Assembly: GCA_016296345.1 (NCBI GenBank)
Contig: JAEDJL010000039.1
Span: 1 to 19,783 of the forward strand
Origin: Bacteroidales bacterium
GTDB taxonomy: Bacteria > Bacteroidota > Bacteroidia > Bacteroidales > P3
DNA: 19,783 bases
Reading direction: 5' to 3'
Of the stretch, positions 1 to 6,458 are shown one piece after another (within the stretch, counting starts at the first letter, position 1; every line of letters starts with the position of its first letter). The notes beneath the pieces are model-generated. The model saw only the letters and a program-made list of their open reading frames with translations, did not search any database and was not told the origin of the DNA. The translations under genes were made by a program, and so were the position numbers.

Positions 1-206
1 AAGACTTCATGTTAGTGAGCAAAAACCCTTATGTTGTTGCAGCAAGAGTAAACCTTGCTCCAAAAAACCCTCATTTTGCCCTCAAAACAGGTGAAATTTT
101 TACTCAAAATTCTCGCTTAAAATCCTTGATTTTTATCGTCGAAAAATATGGAAAGAAGTTGTTATTTAAGCAAAAAGCAATGCTATCGGAGGGGTTCAAG
201 ACAAAA
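1..206. other. Unassigned left edge
   Basis: No recognisable gene lies here. On the plus strand one frame is open from position 3 to a stop at 216-218, inside the terminator stem, giving a basic peptide (69 residues from the first ATG at 9) that I do not recognise. It could be the 3' end of a gene entering from the left and convergent with elbB, or chance. The stretch is A/T-rich with several AAAA and TTTT runs and has no hairpin comparable to the one at 207-240. It could also be part of an intergenic repeat; I cannot test that without a genome search. Confidence 0.25.
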
Positions 207-240
207 GAGGCTGTCTGACGAATTTGTATCAGGCAGCCTC
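207..240 (-). terminator. Rho-independent terminator after elbB
   Basis: Two 12-base arms (207-218 and 229-240) pair fully, with one G-U wobble, around a 10-base loop. Read on the minus strand, the hairpin begins 16 bases after the elbB stop and is followed by TTTTGTCTTG, a broken U-run typical of intrinsic terminators. On the plus strand the sequence after the stem is CTTTGATT, a poorer tail, so the minus direction is preferred. It marks the end of the DUF177-rpmF-plsX-fabH-MBL-elbB unit. Confidence 0.85.
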
Positions 241-256
241 CTTTGATTGCTTTGGT

Positions 257-916
257 TTATCGTATTAGGGATTGGACTTGTTCTATCATCTTATCAGCTC
301 CGTCAAAGATTTGGCTGATGTGTGTTGCCACCATGTATGCCGGAGTGGTTACTATCTTGTTTTCGGTGTCGGTTACGGCTTCGGTGGCAGGGCATTCCTT
401 GTGGCGACAACCCATTGAGACTGCCGCTTCCGAGGTGTCGCATCGGCTTCCGAGGGTGAGCAATATGTGCTTTGAGCCAAAGACTTTTGCCAATATCATC
501 GGTGCTATGCACATTGCTCCTATGGGTTTGCCTGCGTTGTGGGTGTCGATGAGGGCTTTCTCTATTTCGGGGAGTACACTCATGTCTTTGCCCTCAAAGG
601 CGTAGGTACTCCAATTTTGTGCTGCTCCCATTCCTCCGGGTAACACAAGGGCATCGAAGTCCGAAGGCTTGTATGCACAAAGGGGTTGTATGTCTCCTCG
701 GCACAAGCGTGCTGCTTCGATGAGTATGTTGCGTTTTTGGTCGGTCGGCTGCATGGTGCTGTGGTCATAAACCACAAAGTCGCCTTGTGGTGCAAAGCAT
801 TTGTAGTTTATTCCTCTTCTGTCCATTGCCAAAAGTGCCGAAAGGGTTTCGTGGGTTTCGCTTCCGTCTCTGTTGCCGCAGCCTGCCAAGATGACTGCGA
901 TTGTTGTTGTTTTCAT
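257..916 (-). CDS. elbB: ElbB-type isoprenoid biosynthesis glyoxalase (DJ-1/PfpI superfamily)
   Basis: The protein has 219 residues, the usual ElbB length. The N-terminus carries the family signature AGCGNRDGSETHE (11-23), the loop VLPGGMGAAQNW follows (91-102), and the DJ-1/PfpI nucleophile elbow is GAMCIAP with candidate nucleophile Cys136. ElbB proteins have glyoxalase-like activity in vitro; their link to isoprenoid synthesis comes from E. coli genetics, so the cellular role is loosely defined. It is cytosolic, with no signal peptide or membrane segment. It is the last gene of its operon, 61 bases after the MBL gene, with no promoter visible in that gap and a terminator 16 bases past its stop. 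The start at 916 is the only ATG preceding the conserved motif. Confidence 0.87.
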   Translation of the reverse strand: MKTTTIAVILAGCGNRDGSETHETLSALLAMDRRGINYKCFAPQGDFVVYDHSTMQPTDQKRNILIEAARLCRGDIQPLCAYKPSDFDALVLPGGMGAAQNWSTYAFEGKDMSVLPEIEKALIDTHNAGKPIGAMCIAPMILAKVFGSKHILLTLGSRCDTSEAAVSMGCRHKECPATEAVTDTENKIVTTPAYMVATHISQIFDGADKMIEQVQSLIR

Positions 917-977
917 ATTTGTATTTATTTGGGGGTTAATATGTCCTGTTTGCCGGATTGGGATGCGGTGATAGCTC

Positions 978-1760
978 TCAAAACTCTGCTCTCAGTTGCA
1001 GGGTGTCGAAGGAGAGTTGCACATTGTCGGGCAAGCGTTGATTTACTTGGTCGTGAAAGCCCATAAAGTGGCTTATGTGAGTAAGGTAGGCTCTGTGTGG
1101 CTGCACTTGTTCGATGAGTTGCAGTGCTTCTTGCAGGTTGAAGTGTGAGAAGTGTTCTTCTTCCCTCAGTGCATTGACTACCAAGATGTCCAAATCTTTG
1201 AGCTTGGCTTTTTCTTTGTCTGAAATGGTTTTTGCATCGGTGATGTAGGCAAAGTTGCCAAGCCGGTATGCAAGGGTCGGAAGGCGGTAGTGCATCACTT
1301 CGATTGGTTGTATGGCAAGCTCGTTCACCGTTATGCTGTCTTGCGGTGTGATTATTCTGAGGTCAAATTGCGGCAGTCCGGGATATTGGTTCTGCTCAAA
1401 GGCGTATGAGTATTCGTGTTTTATGCCTTGGGCTGCTTCCTTGTTGGCATAAATGGGCATGGGTTTTTGTTGAAGGTAGTTGAACGAGCGTACTTCGTCC
1501 AATCCTCCGACATGGTCGCGGTGTGAATGTGTTACAAGGATTGCACCTATGCGGTCGATGTCTTCTCTTAGCATCTGATAACGAAAATCCGGTCCTGCAT
1601 CTATGCAAATACGCGTACCTTGGTCGCTTGTCAGCAAGACCGAAGAGCGTAGTCGGTGGTCTTTCTTGTGCGTAGAACGACAAACCTCACAGTTGCACCC
1701 GATAACGGGTACTCCCTGTGAGGTTCCTGTTCCTAAGAACGTTATATCTAAATAGCCCAT
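978..1760 (-). CDS. MBL-fold metallo-hydrolase (PhnP-like)
   Basis: This is a 260-residue metallo-beta-lactamase-fold protein. The metal motif HSHRDH (His78, His80, Asp82, His83) is complete. Later conserved positions are in TDAKT, SHF and the C-terminal LTHISH. An early GCNCEVC cluster resembles the extra structural zinc site of the PhnP group. Family members are phosphodiesterases or related hydrolases; the substrate here cannot be read from sequence. I choose the ATG at 1760 rather than the upstream one at 1781: homologous sequence begins at MGYLDITFLGTGTS, and this start overlaps the fabH stop by only 13 bases. That overlap suggests translational coupling with fabH. It is soluble and cytosolic. 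Confidence 0.85.
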   Translation of the reverse strand: MGYLDITFLGTGTSQGVPVIGCNCEVCRSTHKKDHRLRSSVLLTSDQGTRICIDAGPDFRYQMLREDIDRIGAILVTHSHRDHVGGLDEVRSFNYLQQKPMPIYANKEAAQGIKHEYSYAFEQNQYPGLPQFDLRIITPQDSITVNELAIQPIEVMHYRLPTLAYRLGNFAYITDAKTISDKEKAKLKDLDILVVNALREEEHFSHFNLQEALQLIEQVQPHRAYLTHISHFMGFHDQVNQRLPDNVQLSFDTLQLRAEF

Positions 1761-2734
1761 TTCAACCAGATGGCTCCCCATGTGAAGCCTGCACCGAATG
1801 AAGTCAAAATAAGGTTGTCGCCTTTCTTGAACTTGTGTTGGTTTTCGTACATCAACATTGGTATTGTTGCCGAAGTGGTGTTGCCATATTTCTCGATGTT
1901 TATCAAGACTTTTTCGGGGTCGAGTTCAAGTCGGCTGCCTGTTGCTTTGATAATTCTGAGGTTTGCCTGATGTGGCAACAAGAATGCAATGTCATCTGAG
2001 GTCAAATTGTTGCGACGCATTATCTCTTCGGTCGCTTCTGCCATTTTGACTACTGCCCATTTGAAGACTGCTTGTCCTTCTTGGTAGATGAAGTGTTCGC
2101 GTGCATCTACTGTTTCGTGGCTTGCCGGTTTTACAGAACCTCCTGCAACTTGATGAAGGTGCTTTACCCCCTCGCCGTCCGAATAGAGAACTTCGTCCAT
2201 TAGTCCGTATGGTTCTTCGGTTGCTTCAAGCAATACTGCGGCTGCTCCGTCTCCAAAGATAGGACAAGTTGCCCTGTCTTCGTAGTTGGTGATTGCCGAC
2301 ATCTTTTCTGCTCCCACCACTATAACTCTTTTTACAAAGCCTGCCTCAATGTACTTTGCAGCTGTTGTCAAGCCATACAAAAAGCCCGAACAGCCTGCAT
2401 TGACGTCAAAACCAAAGCCGTGCTTGATACCACACTTGTGGGCAATGACATTGGCTGTTGCAGGGAATACCATGTCGGGAGTAACCGTACAACAGATTAT
2501 AAGTTCTATCGAATCGGGAGAAATATTCTTTTTCTCCAATATGCGTTTGATGACGATTTCCGCCATGTCCGACGGTCCTTTTTCGCCTTTTAATATGTGG
2601 CGTTCCTTAATTCCGATGCGGGTCATTATCCACTCGTCGGAAGTATCGACCATTCGGCTGAGTTCGTCGTTTGTCAGAATATAATCGGGAACGTATCCCT
2701 CAACTGCAGTTATGGCAGCACTTATCTTTGACAT
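1748..2734 (-). CDS. fabH: 3-oxoacyl-ACP synthase III (KAS III)
   Basis: FabH condenses a short acyl-CoA with malonyl-ACP to begin each round of type II fatty-acid synthesis. The 328-residue protein is full length. The catalytic triad is visible: Cys115 in VNAGCSGFLYG, His255 in LLPHQANLR and Asn285 in EKYGNTTSATIP. The TSDEWIMTRIGI block (31-42) and the C-terminal LILTSFGAGFTWGA are also typical. It is cytosolic. The gene lies 19 bases after plsX and overlaps the MBL gene, fitting the common rpmF-plsX-fabH cluster that links membrane lipid supply to ribosome production. The priming acyl group (acetyl or branched) cannot be told from sequence. Confidence 0.97.
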   Translation of the reverse strand: MSKISAAITAVEGYVPDYILTNDELSRMVDTSDEWIMTRIGIKERHILKGEKGPSDMAEIVIKRILEKKNISPDSIELIICCTVTPDMVFPATANVIAHKCGIKHGFGFDVNAGCSGFLYGLTTAAKYIEAGFVKRVIVVGAEKMSAITNYEDRATCPIFGDGAAAVLLEATEEPYGLMDEVLYSDGEGVKHLHQVAGGSVKPASHETVDAREHFIYQEGQAVFKWAVVKMAEATEEIMRRNNLTSDDIAFLLPHQANLRIIKATGSRLELDPEKVLINIEKYGNTTSATIPMLMYENQHKFKKGDNLILTSFGAGFTWGAIWLKWAI

Positions 2735-2753
2735 ATATTCAATCTCTTTTTCT

Positions 2754-3701
2754 TTATTCTTCGTCCAACAAAGCCTCGTGCAACTTCTCTGTTATACCCG
2801 ATGTGTATATCTTTTTGGACTGCAAAATCATGCTCTTTATTGCTTTCTTGTTGGAAACACCATGTCCGATTATTACAACGCCGTTGGCTCCGAGCAGTGG
2901 GAGACCTCCGTAAATTTCGTAGTTAAATCGGGCTATGTACTCATCGACCAAGCCTCTTTTTGCAATCACTCGTGCAAAGGCTTCGGTGTGTTTCATGAGC
3001 ATATTGCCGACAAAGCCGTCGCAAACAATGACATCTGCATTGCTTTTGAAGATTTCTATCGGCTCGGCATTGCCAATAAAGTTGTATTGCTTGCTTTGCT
3101 TCATCAGTTTGTGGGCTGCCTGAGTTTGAGCGTTGCCTTTCTCTTCTTCTTCGCCAATGTTGGCAAGTGCAACCTTGGGATCTTCTATTCCCAAAGCACA
3201 CTTGGCATATATGCTTCCCAACAATCCGAACTGATAGAGCAATTCGGGCTTGGCATCGGGGTTCACACCCACATCAACCAACAAAGACACACCCCCTTTC
3301 TCCTTGGGAATGAGGGCAGCAAGGCAAGGACGCAAGACTTTCTCCATTACGCCGACCGAATACATTGTTCCGACCAACATTGCTCCCGTGCTGCCTGCAC
3401 TCGCAAAGCTGTCTATCTTGCCAGCTTTGAGATATCGAAATCCCACTGCAAGGCTCGAATCGGTCTTTTGGGAGAACGCCTTTATCGGTTTGTCGTGCAT
3501 ATCAATCACCTGCTCGGTATGCACAATGTCAAACGCATTTGCATCTGCTCCCTGCTCAGAAATTATCCGCAAAATTTCATCTTGTCGCCCGAAAAGAACT
3601 ATCCTGTCATCGGAAGACAGCTCTTCTCGAGCCATTATTGCACCACACACAACCGCCTCGGGAGCAAAATCGCCCCCCATTGCGTCCAATCCTATTCTCA
3701 T
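2754..3701 (-). CDS. plsX: Phosphate acyltransferase PlsX
   Basis: PlsX converts acyl-ACP and phosphate to acyl-phosphate, the donor used by PlsY to acylate glycerol-3-phosphate in phospholipid synthesis. The 315-residue protein opens with the family hallmark RIGLDAMGGDFAPEA. It also has the DKPIKAFSQKTDSSLAVG block, SAGSTGAMLVG, and the late segment VCDGFVGNMLMKHTE followed by YGGLPLLGANGVVIIGHG. It is a peripheral, mostly cytosolic enzyme with no signal peptide. The gene starts 10 bases after rpmF and ends 19 bases before fabH, consistent with cotranscription from the promoter at 4475-4506. Confidence 0.97.
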   Translation of the reverse strand: MRIGLDAMGGDFAPEAVVCGAIMAREELSSDDRIVLFGRQDEILRIISEQGADANAFDIVHTEQVIDMHDKPIKAFSQKTDSSLAVGFRYLKAGKIDSFASAGSTGAMLVGTMYSVGVMEKVLRPCLAALIPKEKGGVSLLVDVGVNPDAKPELLYQFGLLGSIYAKCALGIEDPKVALANIGEEEEKGNAQTQAAHKLMKQSKQYNFIGNAEPIEIFKSNADVIVCDGFVGNMLMKHTEAFARVIAKRGLVDEYIARFNYEIYGGLPLLGANGVVIIGHGVSNKKAIKSMILQSKKIYTSGITEKLHEALLDEE

Positions 3702-3711
3702 GGCAGTACGA

Positions 3712-3897
3712 TTATGCTTCTGCCTCTTTCTTGATTGCTTCTTTACCTCTGTAATATCCGCATTCAGGGCATACTCTGTGAGTTTGCATCATTGCACCGC
3801 AGTTGCTGCAAGTTGTAAGTTGCACTCCTTCCACTTTATCGTGAGTTCTTCTCTTTGCTGTTCTCGTTTGCGAGAATCTGTGTTTTGGATTTGGCAT
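3712..3897 (-). CDS. rpmF: 50S ribosomal protein L32
   Basis: This 61-residue basic protein has the L32 N-terminus (MPNPKHRFSQTRTAKRRTHD) and a C-terminal zinc ribbon made by Cys30, Cys33, Cys43 and Cys46 (CSNC and CPEC). All four zinc cysteines are kept, so this is the zinc-binding form. It is a component of the large ribosomal subunit. It sits 22 bases after the DUF177 gene and 10 before plsX. The DUF177-rpmF pair is widely conserved in bacteria, with DUF177 implicated in 23S rRNA accumulation. Confidence 0.97.
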   Translation of the reverse strand: MPNPKHRFSQTRTAKRRTHDKVEGVQLTTCSNCGAMMQTHRVCPECGYYRGKEAIKKEAEA

Positions 3898-3919
3898 TTT
3901 ATTACTCTGTTTTTAGTTT

Positions 3920-4438
3920 TTAATCAAATTTTATCTGTTTGAGAACGTCCCATCGCGGGTCGGTCTCTGTTGTTTGCTCTTCTTGGCAACTGTCAATCAA
4001 CTCTGCCATACGGCTGTTGCAAGTTTCGCTACCTTCTTCGCCCTCGGGGTGAACACATCTTATCGGTCTTGAAAGCACAACTGCCTCATATATCAAATGA
4101 CCAAAGTCAAATGTTCGCTCCGTAAGCGGAATTTCAAAGAAGTCATCGTCAATTTCTTCAAACTTCTCCCCTAACTTCACTCGGTAAGTCTGCTTTATGC
4201 TTACAGGAATGCTCATCTGTTCCAAACATCTGTCGCACAAAACGACCATATCACCTCTTATGTCAAAGGAAAAAGTCATCAGCTCGTCTTTTTTGTCAAG
4301 AGTAAGTTTCAAGTCTAAGTTTGCATCGCAAATATCCTCAATCTCAAATTGTTCCAAGAAGTCTTTGTCTATCTTGAACTCAAATTCGTGAACTCCGCAG
4401 GACAATGGAGCAAAATTAACAACGTACTCTCCGCTCAT
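3920..4438 (-). CDS. yceD: DUF177 (YceD-like) protein
   Basis: A 172-residue acidic protein of the DUF177/YceD family, which in other bacteria and in plants is linked to 23S rRNA accumulation and ribosome assembly; the molecular activity is not settled. Visible hallmarks are the CDRC pair (Cys68, Cys71) in the first half, a second cysteine-containing stretch (Cys128, Cys140) and the C-terminal DPRWDVLKQI, which is characteristic of the family. It is soluble, without a signal peptide. It is the first gene of the operon, about 30 bases from the predicted transcription start. Placement directly before rpmF supports the assignment more than the sequence alone does. Confidence 0.9.
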   Translation of the reverse strand: MSGEYVVNFAPLSCGVHEFEFKIDKDFLEQFEIEDICDANLDLKLTLDKKDELMTFSFDIRGDMVVLCDRCLEQMSIPVSIKQTYRVKLGEKFEEIDDDFFEIPLTERTFDFGHLIYEAVVLSRPIRCVHPEGEEGSETCNSRMAELIDSCQEEQTTETDPRWDVLKQIKFD

Positions 4439-4474
4439 GACTTTCCTATCCTTTTATCCGCTCTTACGAGTTTG

Positions 4475-4506
4475 CAAAGGTACATCTTTTCTTTGATTTG
4501 GGCAAA
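4475..4506 (-). promoter_or_regulatory. Promoter of DUF177-rpmF-plsX-fabH operon
   Basis: On the minus strand TTTG (4506-4503), a 20-base spacer and TACCTTTG (4482-4475) match the Bacteroidota primary sigma consensus TTTG/TAnnTTTG. Transcription should begin near 4468, giving a 5' UTR of about 30 bases before the ATG at 4438. It lies between the pyrI stop and the DUF177 start, so this operon is independently started even if pyrBI reads through. Confidence 0.8.
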
Positions 4507-4551
4507 AAAAGAACAAAAAATTGCAAACAAGAGACGGTTAATAAACCTTGC

Positions 4552-5016
4552 CTATTCGTTAAAACGGATGTTGGTCATCGTTTTTTCGCAATAATGACAT
4601 TGCAATTTCAAAGGGTCTTTATCTACAACAGTAAAGTTAGTTTCTATATTGTCTTCAATGTTGGTTATGCAATTAGGGTTGATGCACTTTACTATTTGTT
4701 TGATTGTGGAAGGTATTTCGAGTTTTCTCTTCTCGACAACCTCATAATCCTTTATCACAATGAGAGTTGCATTTGGTGCAATCAAAGCAATTTTGTTTAC
4801 ATCGTTCTCTTCAAAGAACTTGTTTTTCACTTTGATGATGCCTTTCTTACCATACTTTTTGCTCGAAAGGTTTGTACCGATAAGAACCTCGTCTTCATAC
4901 ATATCGAGGTTCAAAATCTTCACCACTTTGTACACTTCGCCGGCAGGGATATGGTCAATTACCGTTCCGTTCTCTATTGCCGACACAACCAATTCTCTTT
5001 TATTTTTGTCTGACAT
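4552..5016 (-). CDS. pyrI: Aspartate carbamoyltransferase regulatory chain
   Basis: PyrI binds allosteric nucleotides and assembles with PyrB trimers into the regulated aspartate transcarbamoylase. The 154-residue protein has the N-terminal nucleotide-binding domain (GTVIDHIPAGEVYKVVKIL, 17-35) and a C-terminal zinc domain with the four cysteines Cys111, Cys116 (CINPNC), Cys140 and Cys143 (CHYC). This matches the family length and zinc spacing. It follows pyrB after an unusually long 158-base gap that contains 21-bp-period repeats and a strong inverted repeat. The ATG at 5016 is preceded on the minus strand by a purine-rich AAAGGAAAG. No separate promoter is visible in the gap. Confidence 0.97.
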   Translation of the reverse strand: MSDKNKRELVVSAIENGTVIDHIPAGEVYKVVKILNLDMYEDEVLIGTNLSSKKYGKKGIIKVKNKFFEENDVNKIALIAPNATLIVIKDYEVVEKRKLEIPSTIKQIVKCINPNCITNIEDNIETNFTVVDKDPLKLQCHYCEKTMTNIRFNE

Positions 5017-5055
5017 TTTCTTTCCTTTCTTTTGCTTTTTTTGTTTGACTTTTCA

Positions 5056-5140
5056 AAACGCCTTTTCGACCTTGTTCTTTCGGCGTTTTGCTGCGACAAA
5101 ACGCCGTTTTATTTCACTGAAACGCCGTTTTATTACGGCA
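5056..5140. repeat. 21-bp-period repeat array, locus 1 (pyrB-pyrI gap)
   Basis: Copies of the core AAACGCCGTTTT start at 5099 and 5120 (exact, 21 apart). A decayed copy, AAACGCCTTTT, starts at 5056, 43 bases earlier (close to two periods). Between them lies a copy in the opposite orientation (CGGCGTTTT from 5081). The core is itself almost palindromic (AAACG-C-CGTTT). The same core and period recur upstream of recG at 9604-9675. The unit is not coding: it lies between two complete genes. The function is unknown. Confidence 0.8.
5081..5106. repeat. 10-bp perfect inverted repeat in pyrB-pyrI gap
   Basis: Arms 5081-5090 (CGGCGTTTTG) and 5097-5106 (CAAAACGCCG) are perfectly complementary around a 6-base loop. 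On the plus strand the hairpin is followed by TTTTATTT and looks terminator-like; on the minus strand, the direction of pyrBI transcription, it is followed by AAAGAAC, so it should not terminate. It is built from two repeat cores in opposite orientation. In the pyrBI transcript it could act as an RNA-processing or decay barrier between the two cistrons. Confidence 0.7.
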
Positions 5141-5174
5141 AAGTCTTAAACTATTCTACTATATTGATTTACAA

Positions 5175-6092
5175 TTATTTTACTCCGAGTATTGCAGCCA
5201 TCAAAGCCTGACGGACATACACTCCGTTGCGAGCTTGTTGGAAGTAATAAGCATAAGGAGTGCTATCAACGTCCATTGCAATCTCATTAACTCTCGGAAG
5301 CGGATGCAAAACCTTCATTGTAGGCTTGCACCCCTGCAAAGTGGCAGCCTCCAAAATGTAACAATCTTTCACCTTCTCATATTCCAAAGGGTCGGAAAAG
5401 CGTTCGCGTTGTATTCTTGTCATGTATATGATGTCTGAAAACGGAACAATATCTTCCAAGTTGGTATATTCGTAATATTTCAAGCCCATTTTTTGAATGT
5501 GCATCTTAACCGATGAAGGCATCTGCAACTCCACAGGCGACACAAAGTGGAATGTGGCATTGAAATTGCACATTGCCTGCACCAAAGAGTGAACTGTTCG
5601 TCCGTACTTCAAGTCCCCTACCATTGTGATTTGAAGATTGTCCAACGTTCCTTGGGTTTTGCGAATGGAATAGAGGTCGAGCATACACTGAGTCGGGTGT
5701 TGGTTTGCACCGTCTCCTGCGTTGATAACCGGAACGCTTGCAACCTCCGACGCATAGCGAGAAGCACCATCGCGAGGGTGTCTCATGACAATCAAATCGG
5801 AGTAACTGCTGACCATTTGTATCGTATCGTGCAAACTCTCACCCTTTTGCAAGCTCGTTGCCGAAGGATTGCTGAAACCGATGACCCTTGCCCCGAGCAT
5901 ATTTGCCGCACTCTCAAAACTCAAACGAGTTCTGGTCGAAGGTTCAAAGAAGATTGACGCAACCACCTTGTCGCTCAAAATAGGTTGTTTTGGATTTTTC
6001 TCAAATTCTGCCGCCAAGTCGAGGATTTGAATGTACTCCTGCTTGGTGTAATCCGTAATCGAAATAAGATTCTTGCCTTTTAAGTTTGCCAT
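5175..6092 (-). CDS. pyrB: Aspartate carbamoyltransferase catalytic chain
   Basis: PyrB joins carbamoyl phosphate and aspartate to N-carbamoyl-aspartate, the first committed step of pyrimidine synthesis. The 305-residue protein is full length. It carries the carbamoyl-phosphate loop FFEPSTRTRLSFE (48-60), MRHPRDGA, the NAGDGANQHPTQ block and the aspartate-binding LHPLPRVNEI. The enzyme is cytosolic. With pyrI downstream, the product is the large allosteric class of transcarbamoylase. Its transcript has a leader of about 187 bases with a short ORF and an intrinsic terminator upstream of the ATG at 6092, so expression is probably controlled by transcription attenuation. The N-terminus MANLKGKNLISITDYT fits the family start. 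Confidence 0.98.
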   Translation of the reverse strand: MANLKGKNLISITDYTKQEYIQILDLAAEFEKNPKQPILSDKVVASIFFEPSTRTRLSFESAANMLGARVIGFSNPSATSLQKGESLHDTIQMVSSYSDLIVMRHPRDGASRYASEVASVPVINAGDGANQHPTQCMLDLYSIRKTQGTLDNLQITMVGDLKYGRTVHSLVQAMCNFNATFHFVSPVELQMPSSVKMHIQKMGLKYYEYTNLEDIVPFSDIIYMTRIQRERFSDPLEYEKVKDCYILEAATLQGCKPTMKVLHPLPRVNEIAMDVDSTPYAYYFQQARNGVYVRQALMAAILGVK

Positions 6093-6120
6093 AATCTGAT
6101 GTTTTATACCTTTAATATAA

Positions 6121-6128
6121 GTACGCCG
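6121..6128 (-). promoter_or_regulatory. Third complementary segment in pyrB leader
   Basis: On the minus strand this segment reads CGGCGUAC, 21 bases past the terminator hairpin. It can pair with the GUCGCCG of the terminator 3' arm (6155-6149) with one bulged U, competing with the 5' arm CGGCGAC. Three mutually complementary segments are a common layout in attenuators. Formation after the polymerase has passed would not by itself prevent termination, so its role is uncertain and chance is possible. Confidence 0.35.
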
Positions 6129-6143
6129 AACACTCAGAGCAAC

Positions 6144-6179
6144 AAAAACGGCGACCTTTCACAAAAAGAAAAGTCGCCG
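6144..6179 (-). terminator. Intrinsic terminator (attenuator) in pyrB leader
   Basis: Minus-strand arms 6179-6168 and 6160-6149 form a 12-bp stem (CGGCGACUUUUC with GAAAGGUCGCCG, one G-U) with a 7-base loop, followed directly by five U (6148-6144). It lies between the pyrB promoter and pyrB, about 50 bases before the ATG, in the same orientation as pyrB. With no gene other than the short leader ORF ahead of it, its purpose must be premature termination of the pyrB transcript. This is the expected position of a UTP-sensitive attenuator by analogy with enterobacterial pyrBI. Confidence 0.85.
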
Positions 6180-6260
6180 CTTCGGTTTCTCAAATGAAAT
6201 ATCCGACAAAAGAGCATTGCTCTTGCAACAATCACTTCCGTCGGGTATCCACTTTGTCAT
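6159..6260 (-). CDS. Putative pyrB leader peptide ORF (33 codons)
   Basis: On the minus strand an ATG about 20 bases after the predicted transcription start opens a 33-codon frame. It ends in KRRLFFL with a UGA at 6161-6159, at the junction of the terminator loop and 3' arm. Its last codons therefore make up the whole terminator 5' arm and the U-rich loop. A ribosome finishing this ORF would cover the 5' arm and stop hairpin formation. In E. coli pyrBI a leader peptide works this way: low UTP slows the polymerase in U-rich RNA so the ribosome keeps up. The upstream region is A-rich, as in many Bacteroidota starts, without Shine-Dalgarno. The amino-acid sequence is not recognised; an ORF of this size can occur by chance. 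Confidence 0.55.
   Translation of the reverse strand: MTKWIPDGSDCCKSNALLSDISFEKPKRRLFFL
6210..6224 (-). promoter_or_regulatory. Small hairpin, possible polymerase pause site
   Basis: On the minus strand AAGAGC-AAT-GCTCTT forms a 6-bp stem with a 3-base loop followed by TTGTC, inside the leader ORF and about 30 bases before the attenuator stem. A pause hairpin at such a place would let a ribosome catch up with the polymerase. The stem is short and the role is inferred from position. Confidence 0.4.
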
Positions 6261-6285
6261 AGCGTATCTTGCGTTTTAATTTTTG

Positions 6286-6317
6286 CAAAGATACAATATT
6301 TTTCTATTTTGACCAAA
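6286..6317 (-). promoter_or_regulatory. Promoter of pyrB-pyrI
   Basis: On the minus strand TTTG (6317-6314), a 20-base spacer and TATCTTTG (6293-6286) match the Bacteroidota housekeeping promoter. The predicted start near 6279 puts the leader ORF ATG (6260) about 20 bases downstream and pyrB about 187 bases downstream. Confidence 0.8.
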
Positions 6318-6458
6318 GAGACGACCAAAATTTGCGAGAAAACAGCACCAAAAGGCGATATTTGCAAACAAGACCTCAACTCATTCAAGCCAAAAGTCAA
6401 TATCGAAAACCAAACAGCACAAAGAGAGCAAAGGAATTACCGGTATATGTCGGGAAAG

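Larger units (their letters stand above)
6093..6458. other. pyrB leader plus xerD downstream spacer
   Basis: This 366-base stretch has no large gene. Its left part (6093-6317) is the pyrB leader with a promoter, a short ORF, a small hairpin and an attenuator, each listed separately. The right part (6318-6458) lies after the xerD stop; I see no clear terminator hairpin there, so xerD transcription may run toward pyrB. Plus-strand open frames across it are antisense to xerD and show no coding character. Confidence 0.7.

Noticed and set aside
1761..1781. Upstream ATG for the MBL hydrolase
   Set aside because: It adds seven residues not typical of the family and increases overlap with fabH; the ATG at 1760 begins at the conserved strand.
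2712..3734. 340-codon plus-strand open frame
   Set aside because: It is antisense to plsX, which has unmistakable family motifs on the minus strand; the plus-strand frame has no recognisable domain.
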